64,000 nt of DNA from Chenopodium formosanum (GCA_024500155.1 CM044877.1:23144001-23208000), one strand, 5' to 3'. Shown: positions 8,794 to 19,456, counted from the stretch's first letter. Notes: generated from the sequence alone by a model not told the origin. Numbers and translations: made by a program.

Positions 8794-11743
8794 TTCCTCT
8801 TCATTTTGCTGCTCTGTTCATCGCGGACTGCTCGAAAGAAGTTCGAAACTTCAATTGCTCATTGCTCGCTCGTTTCTCAACCGAATTCGCTCAAATTTGT
8901 TGCAAATCAAAGCTCTTTTCATCTATTTTCCTGATCTATGTAAGTTTTCTTCAAACTCACATCAGGTTTTATGAATTCTTGGCATGTTTATTCACGAATT
9001 TCATGAAAATTCGAAATTTATAATGCTCAATTTACTTTGTTTGTCAAGTTTTATGCCATGAAATTGCTTGATTATGTTTTTATATTTCCTTGGGAGTAAT
9101 TTGAGACTTGTTTGACTCAATTTGGTGAAGAAATGAGCAATTTGCCATTGTTGGACCTCTTAAGGTCGTGAAGAACAATGTGACTTGTTCTTGATGTTTT
9201 TGCTAGCAATTCTTGTTCAATTTGTCCCAATAATCACTATAGTGTTGCAAGAAATTGTTTGATTGCTTGAATAATGCTGTCATGCTCAATTTGAATTTGT
9301 GCTCTGCTTTAGTACTACGTACTCTGTTTTTGCGAACATAGTATCATGCGGCTAGGCGAACCTTAGATACTATAGAACCTTAATTTATGATGATTCTGCA
9401 CAATGTAGCATGTCTAGACAACGAGGCTCGGGTTCATGGTCCCGAAACACTAGACGGGAGCATGAGCCCGTAGAGGACGACGCCACGCCTTCCACTTCAC
9501 TTGGTCGGCTTCCGGAGTAGGATGAGCGGACCCTGTTCTTCGCCCCTGTCCACCACATTTCTGAGAGGGTGAGACAAGGCATCGTGCCCGGGAGGACACG
9601 ACATCACGGCTCTGGCTGTGATGGCTTAGGCGATTTGTACAGGATATACATCGCCAGGGATCTTGAGACGAGACTCCTATGGGAGTCTTGCGGATTAGCT
9701 ACTCTGTTTGAGACCTCCGAGGCTATGGTTGCCTCCAGCGGGGGTCACCACGTAGTGCGCGCTTTGGTGGAGTTCTTCTGGGACACCACCAACACCTTCC
9801 ATTTCCCCTGGGGCAAGATGATGGTCACCCCTACGGACTTCAGTCTCATCACAAGACTGGAGTTCACTTCTGTGCCACTGCCGTTTGATAGTGGAATCGA
9901 TGTCTTTTCTTCGGAGGTCGAGGATTTGTTGGGGCCGATCGCTATTCGGGCCCGAGCTGAGGTCGAGATGACTCAGTTTAGTGCTAGAGGAATTCTCCGC
10001 TCGACGCTGGCAGCGGCTCTTGATGACGATGCGACCACCCGAGAGTAGCGGGTAAGCATCTTTGTGCTGATGTTGTTGTCAGAGACATTCTCCCCTAACA
10101 AAGGTAGTAGAGCGTTGCTTTACTATCTTCCTGCTGTCCGTGATCTTTACCAGATCGGGACTTATAACTGGGCCAACTAAGCCTATGCTGACTTCGTTCG
10201 TGCACTGAGGGACTCGTGTCGCCACCGGTCTTTTGGGACGAAAGTTGCTTTGTTTCCTTTTTGGAAGGTCGTAGAGGTAAACATTTATTCCCTATAAAGT
10301 TTAGCTCTGCATATTAGTTAGCAATTGCTCACACTTTTAACTCCTTGTAGATCTGGTTCTACGAGTACTTTCCTTCCGTTGCGCCGGCGAGACCATTGCT
10401 GCGAGGATTTCCAGTGAGCGCCTCTTGGGGCGGTCATCATGTGGACATGTCCACTACACATGTCCGGCACCGGATCATCTCGGTATGACTTTTATTGTTT
10501 ATCTTGCTCTTTCGCGGTGCTTTAGATGTATTCTTGCCTGATTGATTGCTCTTTATAGAGACCTGAGGTGGTATACTGACCGTGGGGCGGTTGGACAGTC
10601 CCTAGGTTAGCCGCACAGTATTCTACTGAGCGTCACTATTTTCTGGGGACTTACGGAGTGGTCGCGTACTTAGGAGAGAGGGTCGCTAGACAACACTCTT
10701 CTGATGTCTTCGTCGTTCCCGTTACTCCACCACGTCATATGTTCGACGAGGCGCGGTTGTTGAGCATGTCTGAGGAAGCTGGTACCCCTTGGCGGTCCTA
10801 TGTGATCCTCTGGCGGTGTTATGCTGAGGAGCTACTACCTTTATTAGCTCCAGCTCCTGTTCCGGCTGAGGATGTGAGGGTAAGATTCTTAGCTTTTATT
10901 TTTTGCTAAGTAGCCACCAAGTAATACTTTACTGATTTCTTCTGTTTTTATCAGGACGGTGCTGCTAAGTTCGTGCCGCCCCGTATGTCCATCCACTACT
11001 AGGGGATGTACGGGCCGATCGAGGAGATGATTTCTCCTGCTCCCGAGGGCGAGCGCTTCGTAGAGCGGTTGATTCCTCGCCACCAGACTAGAGTAAGCCT
11101 AGTTTTAATTTAGAATTTTTCTATTCACATATCATGCGTATTTACTGACTTATTTTTCTGACAGTTTTCACGCGAGGTGGTTTCGGCGATGGCACGATGC
11201 ATAGATGCCTTCCGGAGCCAGCTCATCCGGATGAGGAACGCGACCACTTGCCGTCGGGATGACGTCATCCAAGAGGTAGCCTTTCTTTACTCATTATTTT
11301 AGCATTGCTGCTTCAATTTTACTTTGTTTATGATTTGACTCTTTTTGCAGGGTCAGCCTATCGCTTCTCACACCCGCACGAGACCTAAGGGGCAGAGGGA
11401 TCCAGTGAGGTCTAGCTCGAGACGTCGTCGCACTTCGTCAGGGGGTAGAGGCGGTCGCTCTGAGGCTGCTCTAGCTGATGTTGCAGAGGGCTCGGGATCT
11501 TCTTCTTAGGGTGCTCACGCTGCACTGGTAGGAGAGGCTACCTCGGCTTTCAGAGGTGGTGGGATGTACAAGGTTAGCTCTTCATCGCAGCAGCCTCCGC
11601 GGCCTCAGCCTCAGGTTGATCCTGGCTGGAGTGGTCCTATATTGAGTCTTCCTCGTCCTACGGAGACTGGAGCTGAGACTGAGGTGACTCCTCGTACGGC
11701 GCAATTTTATGATATGATGGGCCTACGTCCTCCAGCGCTGTAG
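8794..11743 (+). pseudogene. Antisense gene A: seven-exon PMD-like (plant mobile domain) gene
   Basis: Exon 1 (about 8815-8939) is an untranslated leader ending at the donor GTAAGT. Coding exons follow at 9409-10276 (ATG at 9410), 10351-10482, 10559-10879, 10955-11092, 11165-11275 and 11351-11743 (stop TAG 11741-11743). All introns are GT-AG. The five coding introns are 72-76 bases long and all in phase 0, so the exons join into one frame of about 653 codons. Exons are GC-rich and introns AT-rich. Residues of about 85-180 resemble the plant mobile domain: the stretch from LYRIYIARDLETRLLW to LVEFFWDTTNTFHFPWGK and VTPTDFSLI matches the usual PMD pattern. The C-terminus is basic and Ser/Pro-rich. 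Six in-frame stops (9518, 10046, 10178, 10577, 11000, 11507) make it a pseudogene. It lies opposite to gag-pol, so its introns would survive reverse transcription. Confidence 0.75.
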
Positions 11744-12174
11744 TTTGTTCCTATGTATATTTTATTTTGACTTTTTTATAGAACTTTGCCTTAGAATCAT
11801 TATTTATCGACACATTTTGTATATTTATGTTATTATAAATTTATTTACTGTTATGTGTGTGTTAGTGTGTGCAAGAAAAGTGTGACAACAATTTTGCGCA
11901 AAAATTCCGTCATTTTTATTATTGATGGAGGGTATCCGACTCTCTCCCCCAAAAAGATAAAATAAAAAAGGAAAAAATCGAATGAAATGTCGGGTGATTG
12001 GAAATTAAAATAAAGTCTAAAAAGAATAATAAAAACTAAAAAAATAACTATATTTAATTAATTAAGAAAAAGGATAAACAAGATGTTTAGGAAAATTAAA
12101 CGGAGCCATAAAATCATTAACGACTCGAGTCTAATATTAAAAACACAAGTTGGGCACGCGCGGTTAGTCTGGCA
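11744..12174. other. AT-rich spacer between the two antisense genes
   Basis: No gene is seen. The first 150 bases are AT-rich and could hold the 3' end of gene A. A short conserved box, TTCCGTCATTTTT followed by GGAGGGTATCCGACT, lies at 11907-11942. Close copies occur in the 3' region of Tat#4 (43187-43209), in Tat#2 (49749-49775) and in altered form in the Tat#1 leader (21570-21650). Confidence 0.6.
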
Positions 12175-12345
12175 ACTTGGCGCCAGCTGGCGCCACATTA
12201 TGGCGCGTGGCGCCAGACGCTACACTTAGCATGTGGCGCCGAGCGCTGGCGGTTGGCGCCAATCACGGGGTTTTGACGCCAATTGACGCTGACTCTGTGT
12301 TTCATTCTGATTAAAATTCTTCACAATTTGTGTATAAATAGCCCC
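12175..12345 (+). promoter_or_regulatory. Putative promoter of antisense gene B: GGCGCC cluster and TATA box
   Basis: At 12175-12290 there are repeated TGGCGCCA palindromes (for example TTGGCGCCAGCTGGCGCCAC and GTTGGCGCCAATCACGG). They are followed by the strong TATA box TGTATAAATAGCCCCC at 12331, and then by the gene B ATG 85 bases farther on. Spacing from TATA to ATG is normal for a plant mRNA. The TATA box is clear; its use is inferred. Confidence 0.6.
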
Positions 12346-12415
12346 CTGCCCAGCCGATTCTTCTCATAATTCCAGCGAATAAAATAATTCTCTTCTTTAG
12401 AAAAAAGTAATAATC

Positions 12416-13927
12416 ATGTCTTTAGTCACCAAAACCTTCACCCAATACACTCATGAATGGTGTCGATCTCTTAATGCTAAGGAGAGAAAAGAATTAGATT
12501 TATTTCACCTGGGGGAATTTATGGCATCAAAGGGGTAGATCTAGGCCTAGACTTCATACATACCGCTTTAGAATTTTGAAATGTTGATACTCATTGTTTC
12601 AGAATAGGGTATGATGAGATTAGCCCTTTGCCAGAGGAATTTGGTGCTATCTTAGGCTTCCCTGCAATAGACCTCGTGGTAAACCCTAGGGTAGATGCAT
12701 ACTATTAAAAGGATTTTGAGCGCTTCTTTAATTTAAAAAAAAGGGATTTATAAAAAATAGTGGATGGCAACATAGTTAATTTGAAAGAATTCGCACGCCA
12801 TTATTTTGATAAACCTCTTTCTGAATCTTTTCATATATATAGAAGAAGGGCGTTCTTATTTTGCATGCTTAATCAATTTTTTCTTAGTAGTGGTAAAAGT
12901 AACGAAGGTCAATCAATTATAACCACTGTACTAGAACAAATTGAATTAGGGAGAAATCCAATGCCATTAATAGTTGGAGAGACTATGATTAGTCTAGATG
13001 AATTGAAAAGGGACCCAAAAGCGCCTCTTCGTGGTTCTCCAATTTTATTACAGGTAGAAAAAATAACATTTTTAATTACAAAAATCAAAAAATATTTTTT
13101 TGTATTGTAATAATGATTTATTTGCATTGCAAATTTTTTTTTTACAGATGTGGCTAATGGAGAGGCTAGGATTAATTAGCCCTCCGGACAACATTGAAAA
13201 ATATACTCCCAATTGCTTCGTGAGAAGGAAGAAGCGCATCCCTAAAATTGGGCGCCATTGGTGGAAAAAAGTCTTTGAATCACGTGATTTTGCTATCAAG
13301 TGGGTCATCCCATGGTGGAAAATAGAAAGGATGGTTGGTGTTAACAAGCAACCTTTCTGCCGTCTTCCAAGCTTGTCTCGTGTAACATATTAATATCCCT
13401 GCAGGGTAAAAAGACAATACGGCTTGCTTCAGAATATTCCTTCTGGAGATCTTCGTCCTCCCTTTGAGTACCCTATTTCTCAAGAAGTAGACAGATTTGA
13501 TGCTTACTGGGGCGCTAGACCTTTATGGGAAGTGATTACCCAAAAGGTTCCTCCTTCTTTGCCCAATGATGTAAAGAAGTGGTTGCTGAAGAAATCTTCG
13601 ATTGATCAGGGTAGAACCGATGTGAAGAATCGTCTAGGTGACAGAGTGACTCCTGCCAAGGAACGCTTAGGTGCAAGAATTGAATTCAAAACACCTTCAA
13701 TGCCTAGGAAAAAAAATACTACCAAAGACAAAGGAAAAAGGATAGCTAACACCACAGACAAAAAATCTTGGGTGGAAAAGAATCATGGAGTGTTAGCTGA
13801 AGGGGAGACCATCTACTCCAAAATTGAATGTAGGTCCTCTAAAGGATGCCTACTAGCTAAAGTCATGGATGAAGAGGAGGAAGCAGACAAGAATTGGAAA
13901 AGAGCTAGAAAGGAAAAGAAAGATTAA
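12416..13927 (+). pseudogene. Antisense gene B: two-exon PMD/DUF7745-like gene
   Basis: The ATG at 12416 opens MSLVTKTFTQYTHEWC. The frame shifts by one base near 12535 and then reads on with three stops (near 12577, 12706 and 12750). A segment like FRIGYDEISPLPEEFGAILG resembles the N-terminal part of plant PMD/DUF7745 proteins. Exon 1 ends at 13053 (CAG/GTAGAA); a 94-base intron ends at 13147 in a long T tract and TTTACAG; exon 2 starts ATGTGGCTAATGG. The join is phase 0 and gives LLQMWLMERLGLISPP. Exon 2 has one stop (13391-13393), then YPCRVKRQYGLLQNIPSGD, and ends in a Lys/Glu-rich tail at the TAA 13925-13927. The family assignment is tentative; the exon structure and the antisense position are clear. 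Confidence 0.6.
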
Positions 13928-14456
13928 GAGCATTGCTTAGCGTTAGATTTATTAGACTGAGATTCTTATTTTTATTTAAAGTTAATTTATTTCAGCTTTT
14001 ATTTAAATTCCATCAATAATGTAATTTTATTTTATTAATGAAATTTTAGCTTTCAATTAAATTATTTACTTTAAATTTATTTTATTAAAGCAATGAAAAT
14101 CGAAAAATTAATTTTCCAGAAATTCTTCGAGTACGGAAGTTAAAAATTTTCCGAAAACACTGAAATTCGCCCAGATTTTATTCCTGAATTGGCGCCAGTC
14201 ATTGGTATTTGGCGCCAGCTACTGAAGTCTGGCGCCAGGCGCCAATTCCATCGGCTCACGCTGATGACTTCTGGCTGGCGCCAGGCTCTGTTCTGCGACG
14301 CCAACAATTCGCCGATTTTCTGTTGAATTTTTAAATAATTCTGGAACGCGGAGATGTCAAAAAATAAAGTGGCCGCACCCGTAAAGGGGTTGCCTACGTA
14401 TCCTTTCTTAAGGAATCAGGCCGAACGTAGCTCTCTTGAGTATCCTACTCGATTAA
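13928..14456. other. Tat#1 sequence downstream of pol: GGCGCC cluster and conserved box
   Basis: No gene. AT-rich to 14150. A GGCGCC cluster follows at 14189-14304 (five copies of GGCGCC, two in direct succession at 14231-14243). At 14371-14402, read on the minus strand, GGATACGTAGGCAACCCC and a following CGGGTGCGGCC form a box that I recall as a recurring non-coding motif downstream of integrase in Tat-type elements. It lies about 55-85 bases beyond the end of the integrase frame. Confidence 0.6.
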
Positions 14457-16226
14457 TTATGGGTAGTATTTTTTAAGTTGGTCAAGATTGGTCATGTTTG
14501 AGAATTCATTGCCATCCATGTCAGTTAGTTTTGCTGCACCTCCTGACAGGATTGTTTTGACAATGTAGGGGTCAGACCAGTTTGGTCTAAATTTTCCCCT
14601 TGGGTTTAAAACATTTTTCCTTAGCGCTTTTAATACTAAATCTCCTACTTTGATATTTCTTTTCTTGACCTTCTTATTAAAATGCCTAGCCATACGAGTT
14701 TGGTAACACTGAGTATGATGTAGAGCTTCTAGTCGTTTCTCGTCGAGTAGAATCAATTCTTCATATCTTGCCCTGGTCCATTCAACTTCATCGAGTTTAC
14801 TCTGTAACGCGATGCGTAGAGATGGTATTTCTAATTCCACAGGTTGTACGACACCCATTCCATATACCAAGGAAAATGGCGTATTTCCTGTTGATGTACG
14901 GATTGACGTGCGATAACCCCACAATGCGAAGTGAAGCTTGTCTGGCCAATCCTTATAATTTTCAGTCATTTTCTCGGTGATAGTCTTTAAATTTTTATTA
15001 GCTGCCTCGACTGCTCCGTTTGCTTGAGGTCTATAAGGGGAAGAATGATGATGTTGAATGCCGTATTTTTGTAGCAATTCTTCACATTCGGCTTGAAAGT
15101 GAGTTCCATTGTCACTTATCATCTCATGTGGGACTCCATATCGGCAGATAATATTTCTTTCGATAAAGAGTGCTACATGTTTTGCTGTGAGTTTAGCGTA
15201 TGATTGCACTTCGACCCACTTTGTAAAGTAATCGATTGCTACTAGAATAAATTCGTGGCCTCCTGTTCCTAGGGGAGTGATTTTGCCAATTATGTCAATT
15301 CCCCATGTACAGAATGGCCATGGCGATGTGTAGGTGTAGAGCAAAGATGGAGGGAAATGTTGTAAGTTGGCGTAAATTTGGCACTTAGGGCATCTTTTTA
15401 CGTATTGATGGCAATCCCTATTCATTGTAGTCCAATAATATCCTTCTCCCATTATTTTCTGGACTAACATTTTGCCATTTACATGAGTGCCACAGATTCC
15501 TTCGTGAACTATTCTCATTACTCTTTGTGCATCCATCTTTCCTACACATAGGAGAGCTCGACCTTTAGGTACTCTTTTGTGTAACTCGTTGACTATGAGT
15601 ACATATTGAGAAGCCAAAAGTCTCAACGCTCGCTTTGCTCTTTTGTCAGCATGAGGAGGGTATTCTTCATTAGTGACATAATTGAGTATGTCCGTGTACC
15701 AAGGTTCTTCTTCTTCTTCTTCTTCTTCTTGGACTAAGTCATCGTCTTCTATAGCCTGGATGTATGCTGGTTTGTGCCTTTTTTCGATAGTTAGAGGCAT
15801 TTGCTCTATTTTCGTGGGAATCCTAACCATTGAGGCTAATCTTGCCAAGGCATCAGCAAATTGGTTTTCGTCTCTAGGTAGATATGTATATTCTACCTTC
15901 TCTAATTGATCGGTAAGAGTTTCCAGATAGGTTTTGTAAGGGGCTAGGCTTTCGCTCCTTACTTTCCATCTTTTAGATATCTGATTGATGATCAAAGAAG
16001 AGTCTCTGAATATCCTTAACTTCTTTACTCCCAATGCCAAAGCTATTTCAAGGCCTACCACGCATGCTTCATATTCAACAGCGTTGTTGGTAAAGTCGAA
16101 ATCAAGCTTTATTGAGATTGGAACTTTCTCTTCTTTAGGTGATACTAGTAGCACTCCGACGCCACATCCCTTTTGGTTTGAGGCTCCGTCAAAATACAAG
16201 GTCCAAGTATCATCTTCAGTGACCAT
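14457..16226 (-). CDS. pol: Archaeal-type RNase H and integrase of Tat#1 (589 codons open)
   Basis: Residues 5-135 form the second, archaeal-type RNase H that marks the Tat lineage, with acidic residues at D13 (LYFDGASN), E51 (AVEYEAC), D75 (FRDSS) and D125 (FADALA). A Glu-rich linker (about 167-174) follows. Residues 240-285 hold the integrase HHCC finger (H241, H248, C279, C282). The catalytic core has D311 (WGIDIIG), D372 (ISDNGTHF) and E407 (GAVEAANK), with the canonical D-35-E spacing. No chromodomain is present. This is the only long pol segment without a stop. It is in frame with the upstream reverse transcriptase segment, separated by one TAA at 16254-16256 that probably replaced a CAA, so its first ATG is not a natural start. 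Integrase inserts the cDNA; the extra RNase H probably supplies the active ribonuclease. Confidence 0.9.
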   Translation of the reverse strand: MVTEDDTWTLYFDGASNQKGCGVGVLLVSPKEEKVPISIKLDFDFTNNAVEYEACVVGLEIALALGVKKLRIFRDSSLIINQISKRWKVRSESLAPYKTYLETLTDQLEKVEYTYLPRDENQFADALARLASMVRIPTKIEQMPLTIEKRHKPAYIQAIEDDDLVQEEEEEEEEPWYTDILNYVTNEEYPPHADKRAKRALRLLASQYVLIVNELHKRVPKGRALLCVGKMDAQRVMRIVHEGICGTHVNGKMLVQKIMGEGYYWTTMNRDCHQYVKRCPKCQIYANLQHFPPSLLYTYTSPWPFCTWGIDIIGKITPLGTGGHEFILVAIDYFTKWVEVQSYAKLTAKHVALFIERNIICRYGVPHEMISDNGTHFQAECEELLQKYGIQHHHSSPYRPQANGAVEAANKNLKTITEKMTENYKDWPDKLHFALWGYRTSIRTSTGNTPFSLVYGMGVVQPVELEIPSLRIALQSKLDEVEWTRARYEELILLDEKRLEALHHTQCYQTRMARHFNKKVKKRNIKVGDLVLKALRKNVLNPRGKFRPNWSDPYIVKTILSGGAAKLTDMDGNEFSNMTNLDQLKKYYP

Positions 16227-16253
16227 TAGGTCTTCATCTGGAAAGTCATTGTC

Positions 16254-18326
16254 TTATATTGGCGTCGAGTCTTCTATTGGAAAATCTGCTAGAAAGTCTG
16301 ACACCACAGATCCTTTAATAGCTTTTTGTGGCATAAACCGTACATCGAACTGGGCTAGATTGACTATCCATCTTGATATGCGTCCATTGAGTGTAGATTT
16401 CTCGAATAGATACTTGAGTGGATCTAATCGAGAGACTACGAAAACGGTATGCACAAACATGTAATGTCTTAACTTAGTTGTGGCCCACACCAAGGCGAGG
16501 CACAATTTCTCGAGCGGTGTATAGCGTGTTTTGTATTCGAGCATCTTTTTACTTAGGTAATAGATTGCGTTCTCTTTGCCTTCTACTTCTTGTGCTAGCA
16601 TGGCTCCCATTGTCTCTTTGGTAACCGTCAAATATATCCTAAGAGGTATTCCGGGAAGTGCTGGTGCTAATACGGAAGGATTTGCGAGATAGGCTTTGAT
16701 CTTTTCAAAGGCTTTTTGACACTCGTCATCCCATATTACTGGTACATTCTTCTTGAGCTTCTTGAAGATAAGTTCACATATCGTCGTCAGTTTTGATATG
16801 AACCTACTTATGTATTGCAACCGGCCAATAAATCCTCGAATCTGCTTCTCAGTCTTGGGCGGTGGCATTGACATGATTGCTTTAATCTTGGTTGGGTGTA
16901 CCTCTATTCCTCTAGAGCTTATGACATATCCCAAGAGCTTGCCTGAGGTGACTCCAAAAGCACATTTTGATGGATTCAACCTCATGTTATATTTTCTTAG
17001 CCTTTCGAAAAATTTCCCTAAGGCTACTTGATGGCCTAGACGGTCTTTTGATTTTACAATCATGTCGTCAACATATACCTCGACTTCTTTGTGCATCATG
17101 TCATGGAGTATGGCAGTTGCTGCACGTTGATAAGTAGCACCCGCGTTTTTCAACCCGAATGGCATTACCGTGTAGCAGTAAGTGCCCCATGTTGTTATAA
17201 AGGTTGTTTTCTCCATGTCTTCTTCTGCCATGAGAATCTGATTGTACCCTGCGTATCCATCCATGAATGAGAGAAGCGCGTGATTTGCCGTGTTATCTAC
17301 TAGAATATCGATGTGTGGAAAAGGGAAGTCGTCCTTTGGACTTGCCTTATTTAGATCTCGATAGTCGACACACATCCTTACCCTTCCGTCTTTCTTTAGA
17401 ATTGGGACAACGTTGGTGACCCATTCGGGGTATTTGGATACCTTGATGAAACCTGCAGTTATTTGTTTTTGAACTTCTTCTTTTATTTTAAGTGCTACGT
17501 CGGGTCTCATTCGACGCAACTTTTGTTTTACAGGTTTCATTCCTGGAATTAGTGGTATAGTGTGTTGAGCTATTTCTCTATTAATGCCTGGCATATCTTC
17601 ATATGACCAAGCAAATACATCGATAAATTCTTTAAGTAAGTTAATTAAATCGGTTCTTTCTTGCTTATTCAATGTTAATCCGATTTTAACTTCTCTTTTA
17701 TAAGTTGAATCATTCGAGATGTCAACTGTTCCAGTTTCTTCCATTACCGGTGTTTTCTTTTTAAGTGTTTCCATTGCTTTTATAATTTCTTTGTCTTTTT
17801 CATCGTTAGCTAAGCAATGCCCGTGATCTTGGGTTAGAGAAGAACACGAGAAGTAAGGAGAATGAGAAATATTATTATACTCTGAGATCATTACATCAAA
17901 GAGTGATATGTCCTCCGGGACTGGATCACTAACTATCCTAGGAGAAGAAATAGGAGGGGGAGGTGTTATTACTAAAGACTTAGAAGACTCTAAAGAGGAA
18001 GACTCTGACTCGGACTCTGACTCAGACGACTCTTCAAACATCGGTCCTTGCCCCGTCGTGATTGATATCTTCCTTCCGCTTGGAGTAGTCACTTTGATAG
18101 TCTTGCGCCACCCTTGTAGTGATCCTTCGGCTGGAGTAATTAGCTTCGAGGGGTCGAAGCTTTCACTTTGTAGGACTGTTTGAATGAGCGAGGAGTTATC
18201 CTCTTTATAAGTTGGCTCATTCTTTTCTCGCCCAAACAGTAATCCCATGACGTTAAAGTCAAAGCATGGGGGTGCTTTATCTATGTGGACGGGAGTTGGG
18301 ATTTCATCAGTGAAGTGGCAATCCAA
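16254..18326 (-). pseudogene. pol: Reverse transcriptase and first RNase H of Tat#1
   Basis: The 690-codon frame begins with a linker containing an acidic Ser/Glu repeat (about residues 100-115). The polymerase follows: CVDYRDLNKASPKDDFPFP near residue 320, VMPFGLKNAGATYQRA near 388, and the catalytic YVDD at 418-421. The C-terminal RNase H (about 530-680) has RYTPLEKLCLALVWATTKLRHY, but the position of the first catalytic Asp reads LTVTKETMGAML. This fits the known loss of function of the original RNase H in Tat elements that carry the archaeal-type copy. The frame was originally fused to the protease: a one-base loss near 18368 (expected NPFVVNG, found NHLL then stop) separates them. Confidence 0.88.
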
Positions 18327-18358
18327 GAAAATCTTGAATCCCGGTTGTCGTATGCCGT

Positions 18359-19456
18359 TTACAACAAATGGTTGGGAAATTCATGGCATGGATAGTCCTC
18401 TCCTTCTTTTATGAACTGACCGTTAAGCGTAAGAGGGTACTGATCCATTGGAATTGCTTTCTTTTGAATGCGAGCGTCCCTACGTGCTTTAACCTTGTCC
18501 TGGGCTCGCTTGAGATCTTTCCGAGTCGGTTCAAAACCAAGTTCGAAAGTATCTAACTTAGGGAGGCCAGGTGACTCCAGCGATTTTGCTATCCCTTTCT
18601 TCTTTTCTAGGGTCATCCCAGGGAAGTGTCCTTGTTTCTTCAGCATGGTGTTGACAATCATGTTGGAATGGGGGTCATGGAAAAGAGATGTCCTTTCATC
18701 CTCCTGGATTAAGGAGACTTCTTCATTAAAGCCCCATAGGTCTTCATCATCTTCGTCGTGCTCCACATTAATGATTGGATTTTCTATGGATTTGATTCTC
18801 ATTAACGAAGCATCGATAGTGATTGGAATTCCTCCAACTATGGCTTTTACTTGTTGTTTAAGAGATGAAGGGACGGCCTTTATATCATGAAGCCAAGGGC
18901 GTCCCAACAACAAGTTGAATGAGGCTTTGATGTCCACTACTTGAAAAGTAGTAGCATGTTCTATTGCTCCTGCCGTTACATTTAGGGTTATTTTGCCAAG
19001 AGCTTGACGGCGAGTATTATCGTAGGCTCTTATTCCTTGTGTGGACGGAGTTAAGTCCTCATCCCTTATGTCGAGCATCCTCGCAGTTCTAAGTGGACAG
19101 ACATTGATAGCCGATCCATTGTTTACAAGAGTCATGGGAACATTCATCCTTTTGCAGACTACCGTGAGGTTTATTGCCTTGTAATGTTTGTCACCTTCTG
19201 GGGTTAAGTCTTTGTCAGAAAAGGTGATCAAATTAATCGGACTAGGAAGGTCACTTGTGAGGAAGATGGCTAGTCCCTCAGGAGTAGTGTCAGAATCTAT
19301 CCCGATTTTATTCAAGGCATTCATTACAGCCAACCTATGTTCTCGAGATGTTGTCAGAAGTTTCCACACATTCATCTCAACTTTTGTCTTCTTAAACTGT
19401 TTAACAATGTCATTGTCTTCGATGATAGGTATGGGAACTTGATGTATGGTGGGCAT
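18359..19456 (-). pseudogene. pol: Protease region of Tat#1 with altered active site
   Basis: This is the aspartic protease of the Tat polyprotein. The active-site strand reads MTLVNNGSAINVCPL, where relatives have VDNGSA. The catalytic Asp codon (residue 112, complement of 19121-19123) is AAC, a single G-to-A change from GAC. The region FQVVDIKASFNLLLGRPWLH matches the second conserved strand. Upstream is a 100-residue linker; downstream a charged stretch ends with PLTLNGQFIKEGEDYP before the frameshift into the reverse transcriptase. It shares one frame with the gag segments at 19478 and 19877, interrupted only by stops. Confidence 0.82.
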
